DNA of 64,000 nt from Pseudobutyrivibrio sp. OR37 (GCF_900113655.1 NZ_FOQF01000016.1:1-64000); one strand, 5' to 3'; shown: positions 28,301 to 38,700, counted from the first letter of the stretch. Notes: generated from the sequence alone by a model not told the origin. Numbers and translations are program-made.

Positions 28301-29800
28301 GACTGGACCTATGATGTATATTCAGATTTTGCAAAAGGATATACCACCATTACTTTTAGAGGCTTATCTACAGGTAGATGTGTAGGTGAGTGTGTTAAAA
28401 AAATCCCAATAAAGGGTAAAAAGCTTTCTTCAACCTATGTAGTGTTGGACACAGAATTGGATCCAGGGGATTTAATGAATTCTTTCTCTGGAGAGAAAGG
28501 TTTTGATGAGATACAAAAAATCCTAAAGGTATATACTGATAAATCTGCTGCAATGAAAAAAGATGATAAAAAGCTTCTTAAATATTGGTATGACTACAAT
28601 ATTACAGGAATGCATTGTGGACCAGAAGGAATAACATTTAACCTTAAGGCAGCAGGAGGTACTACACAGCCATACTATTATATAGGTACCAAAACAGTAG
28701 AGTTCAAAACAAAAAAGTATAAAGATATTTCAAAATGTAATGTGACAATTTCACCATTTACAATTATTAATAGCAAGCCTGGTGACATTACTTTTGATGT
28801 AACCTCTAATGGTAAAAAGCTTAAACCGTATGTTGATTATACTTATCAAATTAGAAATAGCAGTAGTCTTCAATCTCCTAATATTGATGTAGAAGTATTA
28901 ATAAGAGGTGAAGGCTTATATTATGGCCAAAAGACTGTTAAGGCATTGCCAAGTAAAGTAAATCTTGCAGCAGCAAAAATAGTAAAGAATGAGTCAGAGA
29001 TTAATACTAAAAATGGTCTAGTGATTATATTTGCAGATAAGGGAGTAAGCTGCGCAAATAATATACTATTTAACATCCCTTCCTTTGAAATGAGATATTA
29101 CACAACCAATCCAACCACTGGAGCGACCACCTACAAAAAATTGAAAAAAAATGAGGATTACTACGTTACTTATTCAAATAACAGTAAACCAGGTAAGGGA
29201 AAGGTTACAGTAAAAGGATATAATGGCTGGACAGGTTCTAAAACCTTTACTTATACAATTAACAAATATGAAACAAATAATATACAGTCAGGATGGGCTG
29301 CTGTACTGGAGAAAAAGAATGGTGTAAATATTCCTACTGATTTAAATCTACTAAATGGAAGTCATTTGCTTAAACCAGGGGTTGATTACACAATTGGAAA
29401 AACCATATATAAGGATCCAAATGCTACAAAGGTAGTTGGAAAGAATGAAGTGGTAAAAGCCGGAACAAAGCTTTATGCGACAATAAACTATATTGGTAAC
29501 TACAAATCAGGTCAGTCTCTATGTGAGTTTACGGTTGTTAATAACACTATTGAAGGTGGAAAGGCAACAATTGCTGATAAGGAATTTGACGTAAAGGTTA
29601 ATAACAGCCCATCTCTTGAAGATGTAACAGTAATTAAAAATGGCGAGATAATTCCAAAAGATTGCTATAGCATTTTATCGTATACCAGCACCAAAAAAGT
29701 TGGAGTAGTAACAGTGGTAATTCAGGGAAAGTCTAGTAAAGGCTACGCTGGAAGGATTGTTGCAACCTATAGGATTACTCCTAAAAAGGTTGTTCAATAA
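25313..29800 (+). CDS. Giant secreted LRR/Ig-repeat protein, array member 4
   Basis: A 1495-aa secreted protein. Signal peptide 1-27 (VYA|AEF), Glu/Lys-rich acidic stretch 30-125 ending AEQKLLAVA, and two BspA-like LRR blocks (~139-345 and ~357-663). Each block opens with the family's lead-in strand module (TLTITGKGAMPD, TLRISGTGAMADYS). One InlB-like module (~677-757) is followed by the entry motif IPKGVWAYY (~782) and DYT/GKGNY Ig-like repeats to residue 1495, ending ATYRITPKKVVQ. No sorting signal. The ribosome site (GAAGGTAGG) is weak for this set. Its first ~60 bases are almost identical to those of the next gene, and only 22 nt separate the two, so they are probably one transcript. Confidence 0.9.
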   Translation: MKKATRFLSLALAAAITFTSFEADVYAAEFYESAQENNVSDESSEELSEESAEEQIIAEENEETEPAKEDKEEIIEESAEEVKEEVKKEINEVADEEEAFAREHTTEEQELLSEEIEAEQKLLAVAGKAVDINSQGVVSSTINYKYDPNTKTLTITGKGAMPDITPGSAILPGYVNAIYNKDVNIVIEEGITSIGKYNFLFPNSIKSIKLPKSLTKIGDYAFMFNDFQNDLYIPASVVTIGKYAFAGCHIDSTVAIDEASKLKSIPDSCFKLAGLNSIEFPASLTSIAANAFYNCTNLKKIVFKGNMPSIGANAFAGVNALAYYPVDNKTYTQSKMNAASKQFESVTWYTGASIVNSAKTGDLSWSYDEKTKTLRISGTGAMADYSMTDKAPWYGMNIESLVIDSGVTRIGNYAFADMTIARMSMPSTINQIGDYAFLNATCGSNNKPDESFQLSNAKYFTQIGEGSFENATFITNGATVLDLSNAAVIGKKAFYNCWITTGNDVAKLSVRFSNDLKRIEDHTFENATFINGQLTLPNGLTYVGEKAFYNARNISGTLTLPESLVEVSGYAFAKLGISSVNVGDGVKNIMSYAFSSDNNLDNITLGKNVEFVGSHAFHGEKFPVTVNFYGKVPNFGNQVFTQINAVIYSEDDAWDNYHYGDFPSVYQNVSIVFKTKLVPITLNYFNDMNKSSNKQDVVYFRKNRACAVGFDLPNSVEINGQTQYVRGWSFTSDLTSKVDSKFTVRKPISLYALLPNDVSLRIPGPVNDYIMDAMGFQSVEDIPKGVWAYYTKQVNYTGKPITNVDLKVFNNTVSLTEGVDYTAKYSNNINAGKGKITLQFKGSYSGSKTYEFDILPENIAGKNYNVEYKDKDLETIELAYTGKVQKPKLTVRSNAKRKLVENKDFTIKYIGTDKNDAENYNKDAFKAVGTYKIEVIGKGNYVGRVQCLVKIENKIDINKCQITIPKLKSSDNYEEKLTQDGEDYVRYQGKPLQYGKDWTYDVYSDFAKGYTTITFRGLSTGRCVGECVKKIPIKGKKLSSTYVVLDTELDPGDLMNSFSGEKGFDEIQKILKVYTDKSAAMKKDDKKLLKYWYDYNITGMHCGPEGITFNLKAAGGTTQPYYYIGTKTVEFKTKKYKDISKCNVTISPFTIINSKPGDITFDVTSNGKKLKPYVDYTYQIRNSSSLQSPNIDVEVLIRGEGLYYGQKTVKALPSKVNLAAAKIVKNESEINTKNGLVIIFADKGVSCANNILFNIPSFEMRYYTTNPTTGATTYKKLKKNEDYYVTYSNNSKPGKGKVTVKGYNGWTGSKTFTYTINKYETNNIQSGWAAVLEKKNGVNIPTDLNLLNGSHLLKPGVDYTIGKTIYKDPNATKVVGKNEVVKAGTKLYATINYIGNYKSGQSLCEFTVVNNTIEGGKATIADKEFDVKVNNSPSLEDVTVIKNGEIIPKDCYSILSYTSTKKVGVVTVVIQGKSSKGYAGRIVATYRITPKKVVQ

Positions 29801-29822
29801 ATAATAAAAAGGGAGATTTTTA

Positions 29823-32800
29823 ATGAAAAAGGCAACAAGGTTTTTAAGCCTTGCGCTTGCAGCAGCAATTACATTTACATCATTAGATGTGAATGTATAT
29901 GCTGCTGAGCTAAATTCGAGCGCACAGGAAATCATCGTAGCAGATGATGCTTCTTCTGAGGAAGAAACAACGTCACCAGAAGAAGAGACAACACAAGAAG
30001 AGACAACAGGAGAACAAACATCAGAGGAGCCTTCTGAGGAGCAGCCTTCTAATGAAAATGAAACAATCGAAGATGAGGATGTTCCAAAGGCAGGAGAATC
30101 AGAGGAAGAGGAACAGACAGAAGAAGCTTCAGAAGAAGATTCAGAAGAACTTGAGCTAGAGGAAGCTGAAGAAGAGGATCTGCTTGAAATTACAGCTAAA
30201 GATTTGACAATCGAAGGCACTACTGTAACAGGCTATACAGGAAAAGGTGGAGCTGTAGTTATCCCAGAAGGAATTACAGCAATCAAGCCAATGGCCTTTG
30301 AAGGAAAGACAGCTATTACATCAATCAGTTTACCAAATTCACTTACTACCATTGGATATCGCGCCTTTTACAATTGTAAAGGTATAACAAGCATCACAAT
30401 ACCTTCATCTGTAAGAGAAATAGGATTTGATGCATTCGCAATGATGCTGGGTAGTAATACAGCTACAACCGTAGTTGTTAATAGTAAGTCTATGGAAGTA
30501 CAAGACGAGCTATTTCATGGAAGAACCCTTACATCTGTAAGCTTGCCAGAAGGCATGTCTACATTACCAAAACTTTTTAACGGAGCAACCTTCAAGAGTG
30601 GATATCAGTTAAAATTACCATCAACTGTTACATCTATTTCTGATAGTGCTTTCGTTAAAACAAAGGGATTAAGCAAGGTAATATTTGGAGATAAGCTTAC
30701 TACAATTGGACAGTTTAGTTTTTCTGATAGTTCAATATCAGCTCTTGATTTACCAGAATCAGTGACAGAAATCAAATTTGAAGCATTCTATAATTGCAAG
30801 AATTTAACTTCAATCACAATTCCAGAAAAGGTAAGGACTATTGGTTATGGTGCTTTTGCAGTAAATGGAGCAAGCCCAGCAACAAAGTTGGTTGTTAATA
30901 GTAAAAACATTACTGGTGCAGATATTATTTTTAAAGGAAGAGTATTAACATCAGTAAGTTTGCCAGAGGGCATGGCAGAAATTCCAAGATTATTTGAAAG
31001 CGCCACATTTACTACTGGTTATGTAGTAGATATTCCAGAATCAGCTACAACAATAGCTGATAGTGCCTTTAGACAAACAAAAGGATTAAAGACAGTTAAT
31101 TTCAAGGGAAACAAGCTATCAAAAATTGGAATGTATGCATTTGATAATAGCTCTATCTCACAAATTACCTTCCCAAATTCACTTACAGAAATTGGATTTG
31201 AGGCTTTCCACGGCTGTGTTAATCTGACAGATATTACTATTCCAGAACAGGTACGTAACATTGGGTACGGAGCCTTTAATTTAATGGGTTCTGGCATCGA
31301 TACAAAGCTTACAGTCCTCAGTAAATCCATGAAATGTGAGGATGATATTTTCAAGGGCAGAATTCTTTCAAAGGTTTCATTACCAGAAGGAATGGTTGAA
31401 CTACCAGGTCTTTTCTGCCGCGCTGGATTTATGACAGGCTATGTATTGGAGGTTCCAGCTTCCGTAACTACAGTAGGACTTAAAGCATTTAATTATGCAA
31501 CAGGACTCAAAACTGTAGTATTTAAGGGCGACAAGGTTACTAAAATCGACATGTACGCCTTTTCAGAAAGCTCTATAGAAACTATCAACTTACCAAATTC
31601 AGTTAAATCAATTGAGTTTGAAGGTTTCTACAGATGTAAGAGCTTAGAAAAAGTATTTTTAGGTCCAAATATTTCTAGAATGGGATATCAGGCATTTTAT
31701 GACTGCCCAATGGCAACCTTCTATGTAACAGGTACAGGCTCAGCCACAGAAAAGAGCTTGCTTGCCCAGAAGCTTGACCCATCAAGAATCGTTGTATCAA
31801 AGAGCATTAAGTATCAGTTAAACGGTGGCGTAGCTACTGGAAACAATCCAACTGGCTTTACTAACAGCGATGGCACCATCAAGGTTACAGATCCAAAGCG
31901 CGAATCATACAGATTCCTAGGCTGGTACACAGATGCAGCTTTTAAGAATTCAGCAGGTACCCGTGCAAATGGCGTAACAACAATCGATGTTTCAAAGCTT
32001 ACAGGAACTCTTACACTTTTTGCTAAGTGGGAAGGTCCTCTTTACACAATCAGCTTCGATGCTGCTAAAGGCGGTAAGCTAAAAAATGCAAATCAGGCTA
32101 AGAGAACAGTAGCCAAGGGAAATGAGCTTGGCAAGCTTCCAGAGGTAACAGCTAACGGCGGATATACATTTGTGGGATGGTACACAGCAGATGGTGTTCA
32201 GGTAGCTGAAACAGAAAAGGTAGCTAAGGACGATACATATATCGCTCATTACAAAAAGAGCAATGCAGTTACATACGTGGATACACCAGTAGCAGGCATC
32301 TGGGGCGATGAGGGAAAAGAACTTGATGGAGCTACATTATATGCATATCCAGGAGATAAGTTATTCCTGAATTGTGCAACAGAAGGTGCAACAATCAATG
32401 CAACTGTTAAGATGACTTATAACAGTACTACAAAGCAGCTTGCAGATAAGACAATTGCAAGTGGCGCTTATAAGGGAATGATTACTCTTACAGAGCCAGG
32501 TAATTACACTCTTGTAGCTACAGCTACAAAGGGCGGCAAGACATCTACTGAACTTAAGAGAAATATCTATGTATTTGATGATTATTACACAGATGCATCT
32601 GTTAAAAGCATAGCAGAGGACAATATCTGGTTATGGTATGATGGCAAAAAATATGATGCCAAGAGAGTTGTTACAGTACCATTTGTTGGCGGTGCTACAA
32701 AGCTTGACGAGACAAAGCTTAGAGTGTATTGCAAGGATACAGAGCTTTACGCAACAGATTACACTGTAACATACAAAAACAACACAAAGCCTGCAGCATA

Positions 32801-34385
32801 CAATGCAGTAAATGCAAAGAATGTAAGCATTGCTCCTACAGTGATAATCACACTAAAGGGAAGCTATGCGGGCAAGCTTGAGCGAACATTTACAATTAAA
32901 GAGCAGCAGGCTCAGGCTATCAAGCTTACAGCTGCAAACACTAATTTCGTATTAGACGCAACAACATTTGAATACAATGGCAATATTCAAAAGCCAAAGG
33001 TAGTCAAGGTAGAGTACAAGCAGGGCAAGGCTGCTCCAGTAGTAATTCCTAAAAAGGAAAACTACACAGTATCAGGCTTTGATTACAGCACAGTAACAAA
33101 CAAGGCATCTATTACAATCACATTTAACGGTACTAAGTATTACGGAACATTTACAAAGAATTATTCAATCACACCTTGCGACTTAAAGAAGGCAAGTGAT
33201 GATAAGAGACTTAAGATTTCAATCACAAACACTACAGCAAACAATGCAAATTATGCAAAAGCATCTGTTTCTGTTAATGGTGTTGCATCAGCAGTTGATT
33301 TGAAATACGATTTGAGCAAGCATACAGCCAAGTTCATTAAAAACAAGGACGGCAGCATTTCTTGCGAATACACAATCACAGGTAAGGGCAACTACAAGGG
33401 CACAGCGAAGGTGGTTGTACCAGTAAGCAAGACAAATTTAAGCAATTGCAATTTCTACGCTTTAAATAACGCAGCTTATGCAAATCTTTCAAAGACAGAT
33501 TCACACACAGGATTTGCAGGCAAGGTCGTAGCACCTCTTGCACCAACAGGAAAGACTGTCGATAAGAATGCTACATTCACAGTGGCAGACAGCTACAAGG
33601 GTATTCTTAAGGCTAACGCTGATTACACAATCAAATATCAGGTTAAGGAACCAGGTGCAGCAGCATACACAGATGCTGTTGGTAGCAAGAAATACCCAGC
33701 TGGCACAAAGGTAAAAATGACAATCGAAGCAAAGCCAACCAGCCTTTACACAGGTAGCAAATCTATCGAATACACAATCGGCGAGATTTATGCAAAAACA
33801 GACGTGGCAGCTTCTGATTTATCAGTTCAGACACCTAACGTAATCTATGCAAACAAAGCAAACAATTACAAGACAAAGCTTGCAGTAAAAGACCTCAGAT
33901 TAAACACAGCCCTTGCAGTAAACAAGGATTTCAAGATTGTTAAGTACACTTACGTTGATCAGACAGAAGTTACTACAGTAATCAAGGGCAAGAAATCAAA
34001 TGATGTTCGTGCAGCAGGTGAAGAGGTAAAAGCCACAGATATCATCCCAGCTGGAACAAAGCTTGCTATCACCTTGCAGGGCTTAGGCAGATATGCAAAT
34101 GCAGCCCTTGGTACATATCAGTATCGTGTTGCATATAACGCATCAGCATTAAATGTTAAGGTCAAGGATCAGACCTTTGTACGCAAGGCTAGCGGCGTTA
34201 TTCCTTCAGAAAAGGATATGGAAGTTACTTTCAACAAGCAGGCAGTTCCAAGCAGCAACTATGTTGTAACATCAGTTACAAAGAATATTACAGCTGGAAC
34301 AGCCACAATGGTTGTCGAAGGAAGAAATCAGTTCACAGGAACAAAAAAGGTTACCTTCAAAATTTCTAAAAGTACAGTTAAATAA
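29823..34385 (+). CDS. Giant secreted LRR/InlB/Ig-repeat protein, array member 5
   Basis: A 1520-aa secreted protein. The signal peptide is nearly identical to that of the upstream gene (VYA|AEL). An acidic stretch 28-125 ends AEEEDLLEIT. BspA-like LRRs ~140-640 are built on three 140-residue super-repeats. Two InlB-type repeats (~660-735, ~739-818; FLGWYTD, FVGWYTA), a chitobiase-C-terminal-like module ~820-915, the entry module with NIWLWYDG (~933), and Ig-like DYTVTYKNN repeats follow to the end, TGTKKVTFKISKSTVK. GGGAGAT precedes ATG 29823. Transcription is likely continued from 25313, and a strong terminator follows. A ligand-binding surface role is inferred from the families; the ligand is unknown. 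Confidence 0.9.
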   Translation: MKKATRFLSLALAAAITFTSLDVNVYAAELNSSAQEIIVADDASSEEETTSPEEETTQEETTGEQTSEEPSEEQPSNENETIEDEDVPKAGESEEEEQTEEASEEDSEELELEEAEEEDLLEITAKDLTIEGTTVTGYTGKGGAVVIPEGITAIKPMAFEGKTAITSISLPNSLTTIGYRAFYNCKGITSITIPSSVREIGFDAFAMMLGSNTATTVVVNSKSMEVQDELFHGRTLTSVSLPEGMSTLPKLFNGATFKSGYQLKLPSTVTSISDSAFVKTKGLSKVIFGDKLTTIGQFSFSDSSISALDLPESVTEIKFEAFYNCKNLTSITIPEKVRTIGYGAFAVNGASPATKLVVNSKNITGADIIFKGRVLTSVSLPEGMAEIPRLFESATFTTGYVVDIPESATTIADSAFRQTKGLKTVNFKGNKLSKIGMYAFDNSSISQITFPNSLTEIGFEAFHGCVNLTDITIPEQVRNIGYGAFNLMGSGIDTKLTVLSKSMKCEDDIFKGRILSKVSLPEGMVELPGLFCRAGFMTGYVLEVPASVTTVGLKAFNYATGLKTVVFKGDKVTKIDMYAFSESSIETINLPNSVKSIEFEGFYRCKSLEKVFLGPNISRMGYQAFYDCPMATFYVTGTGSATEKSLLAQKLDPSRIVVSKSIKYQLNGGVATGNNPTGFTNSDGTIKVTDPKRESYRFLGWYTDAAFKNSAGTRANGVTTIDVSKLTGTLTLFAKWEGPLYTISFDAAKGGKLKNANQAKRTVAKGNELGKLPEVTANGGYTFVGWYTADGVQVAETEKVAKDDTYIAHYKKSNAVTYVDTPVAGIWGDEGKELDGATLYAYPGDKLFLNCATEGATINATVKMTYNSTTKQLADKTIASGAYKGMITLTEPGNYTLVATATKGGKTSTELKRNIYVFDDYYTDASVKSIAEDNIWLWYDGKKYDAKRVVTVPFVGGATKLDETKLRVYCKDTELYATDYTVTYKNNTKPAAYNAVNAKNVSIAPTVIITLKGSYAGKLERTFTIKEQQAQAIKLTAANTNFVLDATTFEYNGNIQKPKVVKVEYKQGKAAPVVIPKKENYTVSGFDYSTVTNKASITITFNGTKYYGTFTKNYSITPCDLKKASDDKRLKISITNTTANNANYAKASVSVNGVASAVDLKYDLSKHTAKFIKNKDGSISCEYTITGKGNYKGTAKVVVPVSKTNLSNCNFYALNNAAYANLSKTDSHTGFAGKVVAPLAPTGKTVDKNATFTVADSYKGILKANADYTIKYQVKEPGAAAYTDAVGSKKYPAGTKVKMTIEAKPTSLYTGSKSIEYTIGEIYAKTDVAASDLSVQTPNVIYANKANNYKTKLAVKDLRLNTALAVNKDFKIVKYTYVDQTEVTTVIKGKKSNDVRAAGEEVKATDIIPAGTKLAITLQGLGRYANAALGTYQYRVAYNASALNVKVKDQTFVRKASGVIPSEKDMEVTFNKQAVPSSNYVVTSVTKNITAGTATMVVEGRNQFTGTKKVTFKISKSTVK
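30351..31610 (+). repeat. Three 420-bp in-frame super-repeats in the LRR region
   Basis: Units start at 30351, 30771 and 31191, exactly 420 bp (140 codons) apart, marked by an IGxxAFxxC leucine-rich repeat and the recurring phrase [TS]xVSLPEGM. The unit is homologous to the 441-bp repeat of the gene at 35751 but its copies have diverged. Confidence 0.8.
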
Positions 34386-34399
34386 GTATTAAGCTTTAG

Positions 34400-34430
34400 A
34401 CAGCGCTCCTAAATAGGGGCGCTGTTTTAT
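34400..34430 (+). terminator. Intrinsic terminator after array member 5
   Basis: An 11-bp stem (ACAGCGCTCCT at 34400-34410 with 34415-34425, one G-T pair), an AAAT loop and a tail of TTTTATTCT, 15 nt after the stop codon. Confidence 0.85.
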
Positions 34431-34582
34431 TCTATAGAAACTATTTGGCTTTTGCACATGTATCGTCACATTATTTACATATTTTATTCAAAAATATTTG
34501 GTATATATATTTTGTAACACATTATATTAATTGTGGATTTTACACTATCTAGTTGATGGTTGGTGAGAAAGAGAGGAGTAAT

Positions 34583-35485
34583 ATGGATAAAGTTTCCTTG
34601 AATCTAAATATAAATCAGAATTTTAAGGACAAGAATCAAAATAATGATAATCCTAAGGCAATTACAAATCTTAAAAAAAATAATAATAGTGATTGTAAAG
34701 ATTATATTGTTTCAATTTCGGATGATGGAAATAAACGAAGAGTTAAGGCAGATGAGTATAAGAAATCTGGTGTAACATCTAGACGTGAGATGTTTGAAGA
34801 ACAAACTGTAGAAGAAAAAAGAACTAAACGATACGATTTTTTGGGAAATATTGATTTAACGGAGACTTTTAGGTTAGATGAGCCAGAAACCTATGAGCGT
34901 GTAAGAGAACTAGAACGTATAGTAGCTAAAGGTTCATACCCAGTGGGTTATTCATGGACCGAATATACAGATGAAGCAAAACAGGCTGATCTTGAGGCGT
35001 TTTTTTTGAAAAAAGATTGGTTTGAAAGAAGATGTATGGTTGATGGGAAATTTAGAAATCCTGTAACAGGTCATTATGCTGCAATGGAAGTAATTGAACG
35101 TACTTTTTCTGATTCATCACATGATACAACACTAAATTTCTATGGACCTAGCGAAAAAGACCAATATCGCGAAAATATGTGGAGATATAGTTCCAAATTT
35201 AATGTGCTCCTTTCTGCCGATATGGTTAAGCAGCTAATTGACTACGAAAATCCAGTATCACATGATTTAATTGAAAAGATAGATGATGTCATAACAAAAA
35301 TGAAAGATGTTGAGAAAAAGTACGAAGGAGATTATTTAGCAGTACAATTTGGTGCTAAATTCCATCAGGATGGGGCAGTATCATATTATGCTTCTTATGC
35401 AAGAAGTGGACAAAAAGGAAGAATAGAGATAGAGGCTTCATCTTCCGAAGAACTTCTAAGTAAGCTAAATAATGGTACAGAATAA
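34583..35485 (+). CDS. Hypothetical cytosolic protein, 300 aa
   Basis: I do not recognise this protein. It has no signal peptide or membrane segment. The first ~60 residues are Asn/Lys-rich and probably disordered. The middle (~95-200) is charged and Arg/Tyr-rich with a GYSWTEYTDEA phrase, and the C-terminal half ends in helical, Lys/Glu-rich sequence. I start it at ATG 34583, since GAGAGGAG lies 4 nt upstream; an ATG at 34553 in frame has no ribosome site. It forms its own unit between two terminators, in the middle of ten secreted giant proteins. That position invites the idea of a dedicated cytosolic helper or regulator, but nothing in the sequence shows it. Confidence 0.8.
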   Translation: MDKVSLNLNINQNFKDKNQNNDNPKAITNLKKNNNSDCKDYIVSISDDGNKRRVKADEYKKSGVTSRREMFEEQTVEEKRTKRYDFLGNIDLTETFRLDEPETYERVRELERIVAKGSYPVGYSWTEYTDEAKQADLEAFFLKKDWFERRCMVDGKFRNPVTGHYAAMEVIERTFSDSSHDTTLNFYGPSEKDQYRENMWRYSSKFNVLLSADMVKQLIDYENPVSHDLIEKIDDVITKMKDVEKKYEGDYLAVQFGAKFHQDGAVSYYASYARSGQKGRIEIEASSSEELLSKLNNGTE

Positions 35486-35555
35486 TACTGTTATGTGTTT
35501 ATAATCATTTCATCATTAGTTGTAGTGATACAACATCCCATAGCTTTAAGTTTTC

Positions 35556-35585
35556 AGTGACCGTAGAAATGCGGTCACTTTTTTT
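35556..35585 (+). terminator. Intrinsic terminator after the 300-aa hypothetical gene
   Basis: An 8-bp perfect stem (AGTGACCG at 35556-35563 with 35572-35579), an 8-nt loop and a run of seven T (35579-35585). Confidence 0.9.
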
Positions 35586-35667
35586 GCATTGAATTTGACT
35601 TCCTTTTTGCAGAAACACAATTAGCGTTATAAAAAAGATGCTAAATGCAAAATTATATATTTATATA

Positions 35668-35696
35668 TTGATTTAAAAAGATTATATATGTATAAT
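35668..35696 (+). promoter_or_regulatory. Promoter for array member 6
   Basis: TTGATT (35668-35673), a 17-nt spacer and a perfect TATAAT (35691-35696), 54 nt before ATG 35751. Confidence 0.7.
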
Positions 35697-35750
35697 GATG
35701 AAAGTTTGTGTAATTAAAGACTTATGCACATTAGCAATTAGGAGGATGAG

Positions 35751-38700
35751 ATGAACAAGTTAACACGTTTTTTAAGCCTTGCGCTTGCGTTGACTCTTAC
35801 ATTCACATCAGTTGATATGAATGTATTTGCAGCAGAGTTAAACGAAAGTTCAGAGGCAAGCATCGTGACAACAGAAGAATCTAACCGTGAAGAAAATACT
35901 GAAATACCTTCACAACAGGATTCAGACGATGCAGAATCATCAGATAATCAGAACAAGTCTGATTCAATTGATGATAACAAGTCAAATGAGACAAGCAACA
36001 CCCAGGAGGAAGCTACAAATCCTGACGAAGCTCAGGAAGATGGCGAAGCTCTTGTGGAAGAGGAATTAGAAGTAGAAGAAGCCGACGAGCAGGAGATGCT
36101 TGAAGAAGGCGATGGTTGGAGCATCGATAATGATGGTGTTTTGACATTTAATGACTATGTTAAAGAGATTCCAGCAAATCAGTTTAAGAATAATACATCA
36201 ATTAAAACAGTAGTGTTTCCGGATAAATTGATGACGATTGGGGATGAAGCTTTTTATGGATGCACATCTCTCTCTAGTGTAAGTATTCCACAGAGCGTAA
36301 ACAAGATGGGAGCATTAGCGTTTGCTTATAGTGGTGTTAAGACTGTAGTAGTTAATTCGAGAAAAATAGAATTAGGAACAACTTGGGATGGCAATGCTTA
36401 TAGGAATAAAGCATTTGAAGGATGCCCTATAGAGTCATTAACATTTGGTCCTGATGTAGTTGAGGTACCTTCATTATTTACAGGTGCAGAATTTAAAGCA
36501 GGAAGTACAGTAACAATAGGTGGAAATATAACATCGATTGCAGCAAATGCTTTTTATAACGCCAAGGGACTTACAACTGTAGTATTTGAGGGAACTAAAT
36601 TAACCAGGATAGATAAAGCGGCATTTGAGAATTGTGTAAGCCTAGAAAATATCGAATTACCAGCAGGATTACAGGAAATTGGAGACGAAGCTTTCTATGG
36701 CTGTACAAGCCTTACAACTGTAACAATTCCACAAAAAGTAAATAAGATGGGAGCATTAGCGTTTGCTAATAGTGGTGTTAAGAATGTAGTAGTAAATGCT
36801 AACAAAATAGAAGTAGGAACAACATGGGATGGCAATGCTTATAGGAATAAAGCATTTGCAGGATGTCCTATAGAATCATTAACATTTGGTGCTGATGTAG
36901 TTGAAGTACCTTCATTATTCACAGGAGCAGAATTCAAAGCAGGAACTACAGTGACAATAGGTGGAAACATAACATCGATTGCGTCAAATGCTTTTTATAA
37001 TGCAAAAGGACTTACAACTGTAGTATTTGAAGGAAACAAGTTAACAAGTATAAATAAAGCGGCATTTGAGAGTTGTGTAAGCCTAGAAAATATCGAATTA
37101 CCAGCAGGATTACAGGAAATTGGAGACGAAGCTTTCTATGGCTGTACAAGTCTTACAAGTGTAACAATTCCACAAAAAGTAAATAAGATGGGAGCATTAG
37201 CATTTGCCAATAGTGGTGTTAAGAATGTAGTAGTAAATGCTAAAAAAATAGAAGTAGAAAAAACATGGGATGGCAATGCCTATAGAAATAAAGCATTTGC
37301 AGGATGTCCTATAGAATCATTAACATTTGGTGCTGATGTAGTTGAAGTACCTTCATTATTCACAGGAGCAGAATTCAAAGCAGGAACTACAGTGACAATA
37401 GGTGGAAACATAACATCGATTGCGTCAAATGCTTTTTATAATGCAAAAGGACTTACAACTGTAGTATTTGAAGGAAACAAGTTAACAAGTATAAATAAAG
37501 CGGCATTTGAGAGTTGTGTAAGCCTAGAAAATATAGAATTACCAGCAGGATTACAGGAAATTGGAGAAGAAGCTTTCTATGGCTGTACAAGTCTTACAAG
37601 TGTAACAATTCCACAAAAAGTAAATAAGATGGGAGCATTAGCATTTGCCTATAGTGGTGTTAAGAGTGTAGTAGTAAATGCTAAATCAATAGAAGTAGGA
37701 ACGACATGGGATGGTAATGCCTATAGAAATAAAGCATTTGAAGGTTGCCCTATAGAATCGCTGACATTTGGAGCAGATGTAGTAGTAGTACCTTCGTTGT
37801 TTGCAAGAGCAGTGTTTAAGAGTGGAACTTCTATTACTATCGGTGGAAATATAATAGAAATAGCTCCTGATGCGTTTTATTCGGCGCGAGGCTTATCAGA
37901 AGTAAAGCTTGAAGGAGATAAGTTACAAACAATAGGAAAATCTGCTTTTTATGGAACTACCGATTTGGAAAAAATTAATTTTTCATCAAAATTGGTGAAA
38001 ATATCAGAGACATCTTTTTCTGGTAGTGGAATTACTGAAGCAATTATCCCTGCAAGTGTGCAAGAAGTTGGTCCATCTGCCTTTTATAATTGCGATTCAT
38101 TGCAGAAAGTATCATTCTTAGGAAAAAGCGTTACACTCCAGAATTATTATGATGAAGGCTACACTTTTGCAGAGTGTAATTCATTAGATGAAATAATATT
38201 ACCTTCAGGCATTAAATCTATACCACAAGGATTTTTATACAATAGTATAGGCGTTAAAAAGATTATTTTAGGAAACGTTGTTTCAAATATAGGTTCTTAT
38301 GCATTTGCAAAAGATGATTTAGCTATTTTCTACGTACAAAAGGGTACAGCTACTGAAAAAGCCCTCAAAGCCTATGGAATTTCCGCAGATAGAATCGTTT
38401 CTATGAACGGAATTACTTATAACCTTAATAAAGGTGTTTTAAATGGATATTGCCCATCAGTATATTCAAAGCAGGATGGCTCTATCAAAATCGCCGACCC
38501 AACACGCGAAAACTACAAGTTCGCAGGTTGGTTCACAGATGCTGGCTTTAAAAAGCCAATTGGTACATACGCTAATGGCGTAACAACAATTGACGTATCA
38601 AATCAGTCAGGCAATATCACACTTTATGCAAAGTGGGATGGCCCAATTTACACAGTAACACTTAACCCAGGTGTGAATGCAACAGTTGCAATTACATCAA

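Noticed and set aside
36237-38000. Regularly spaced repeats as a CRISPR array
   Set aside because: The 441-bp units are in frame, code for leucine-rich repeats and have no spacer structure.
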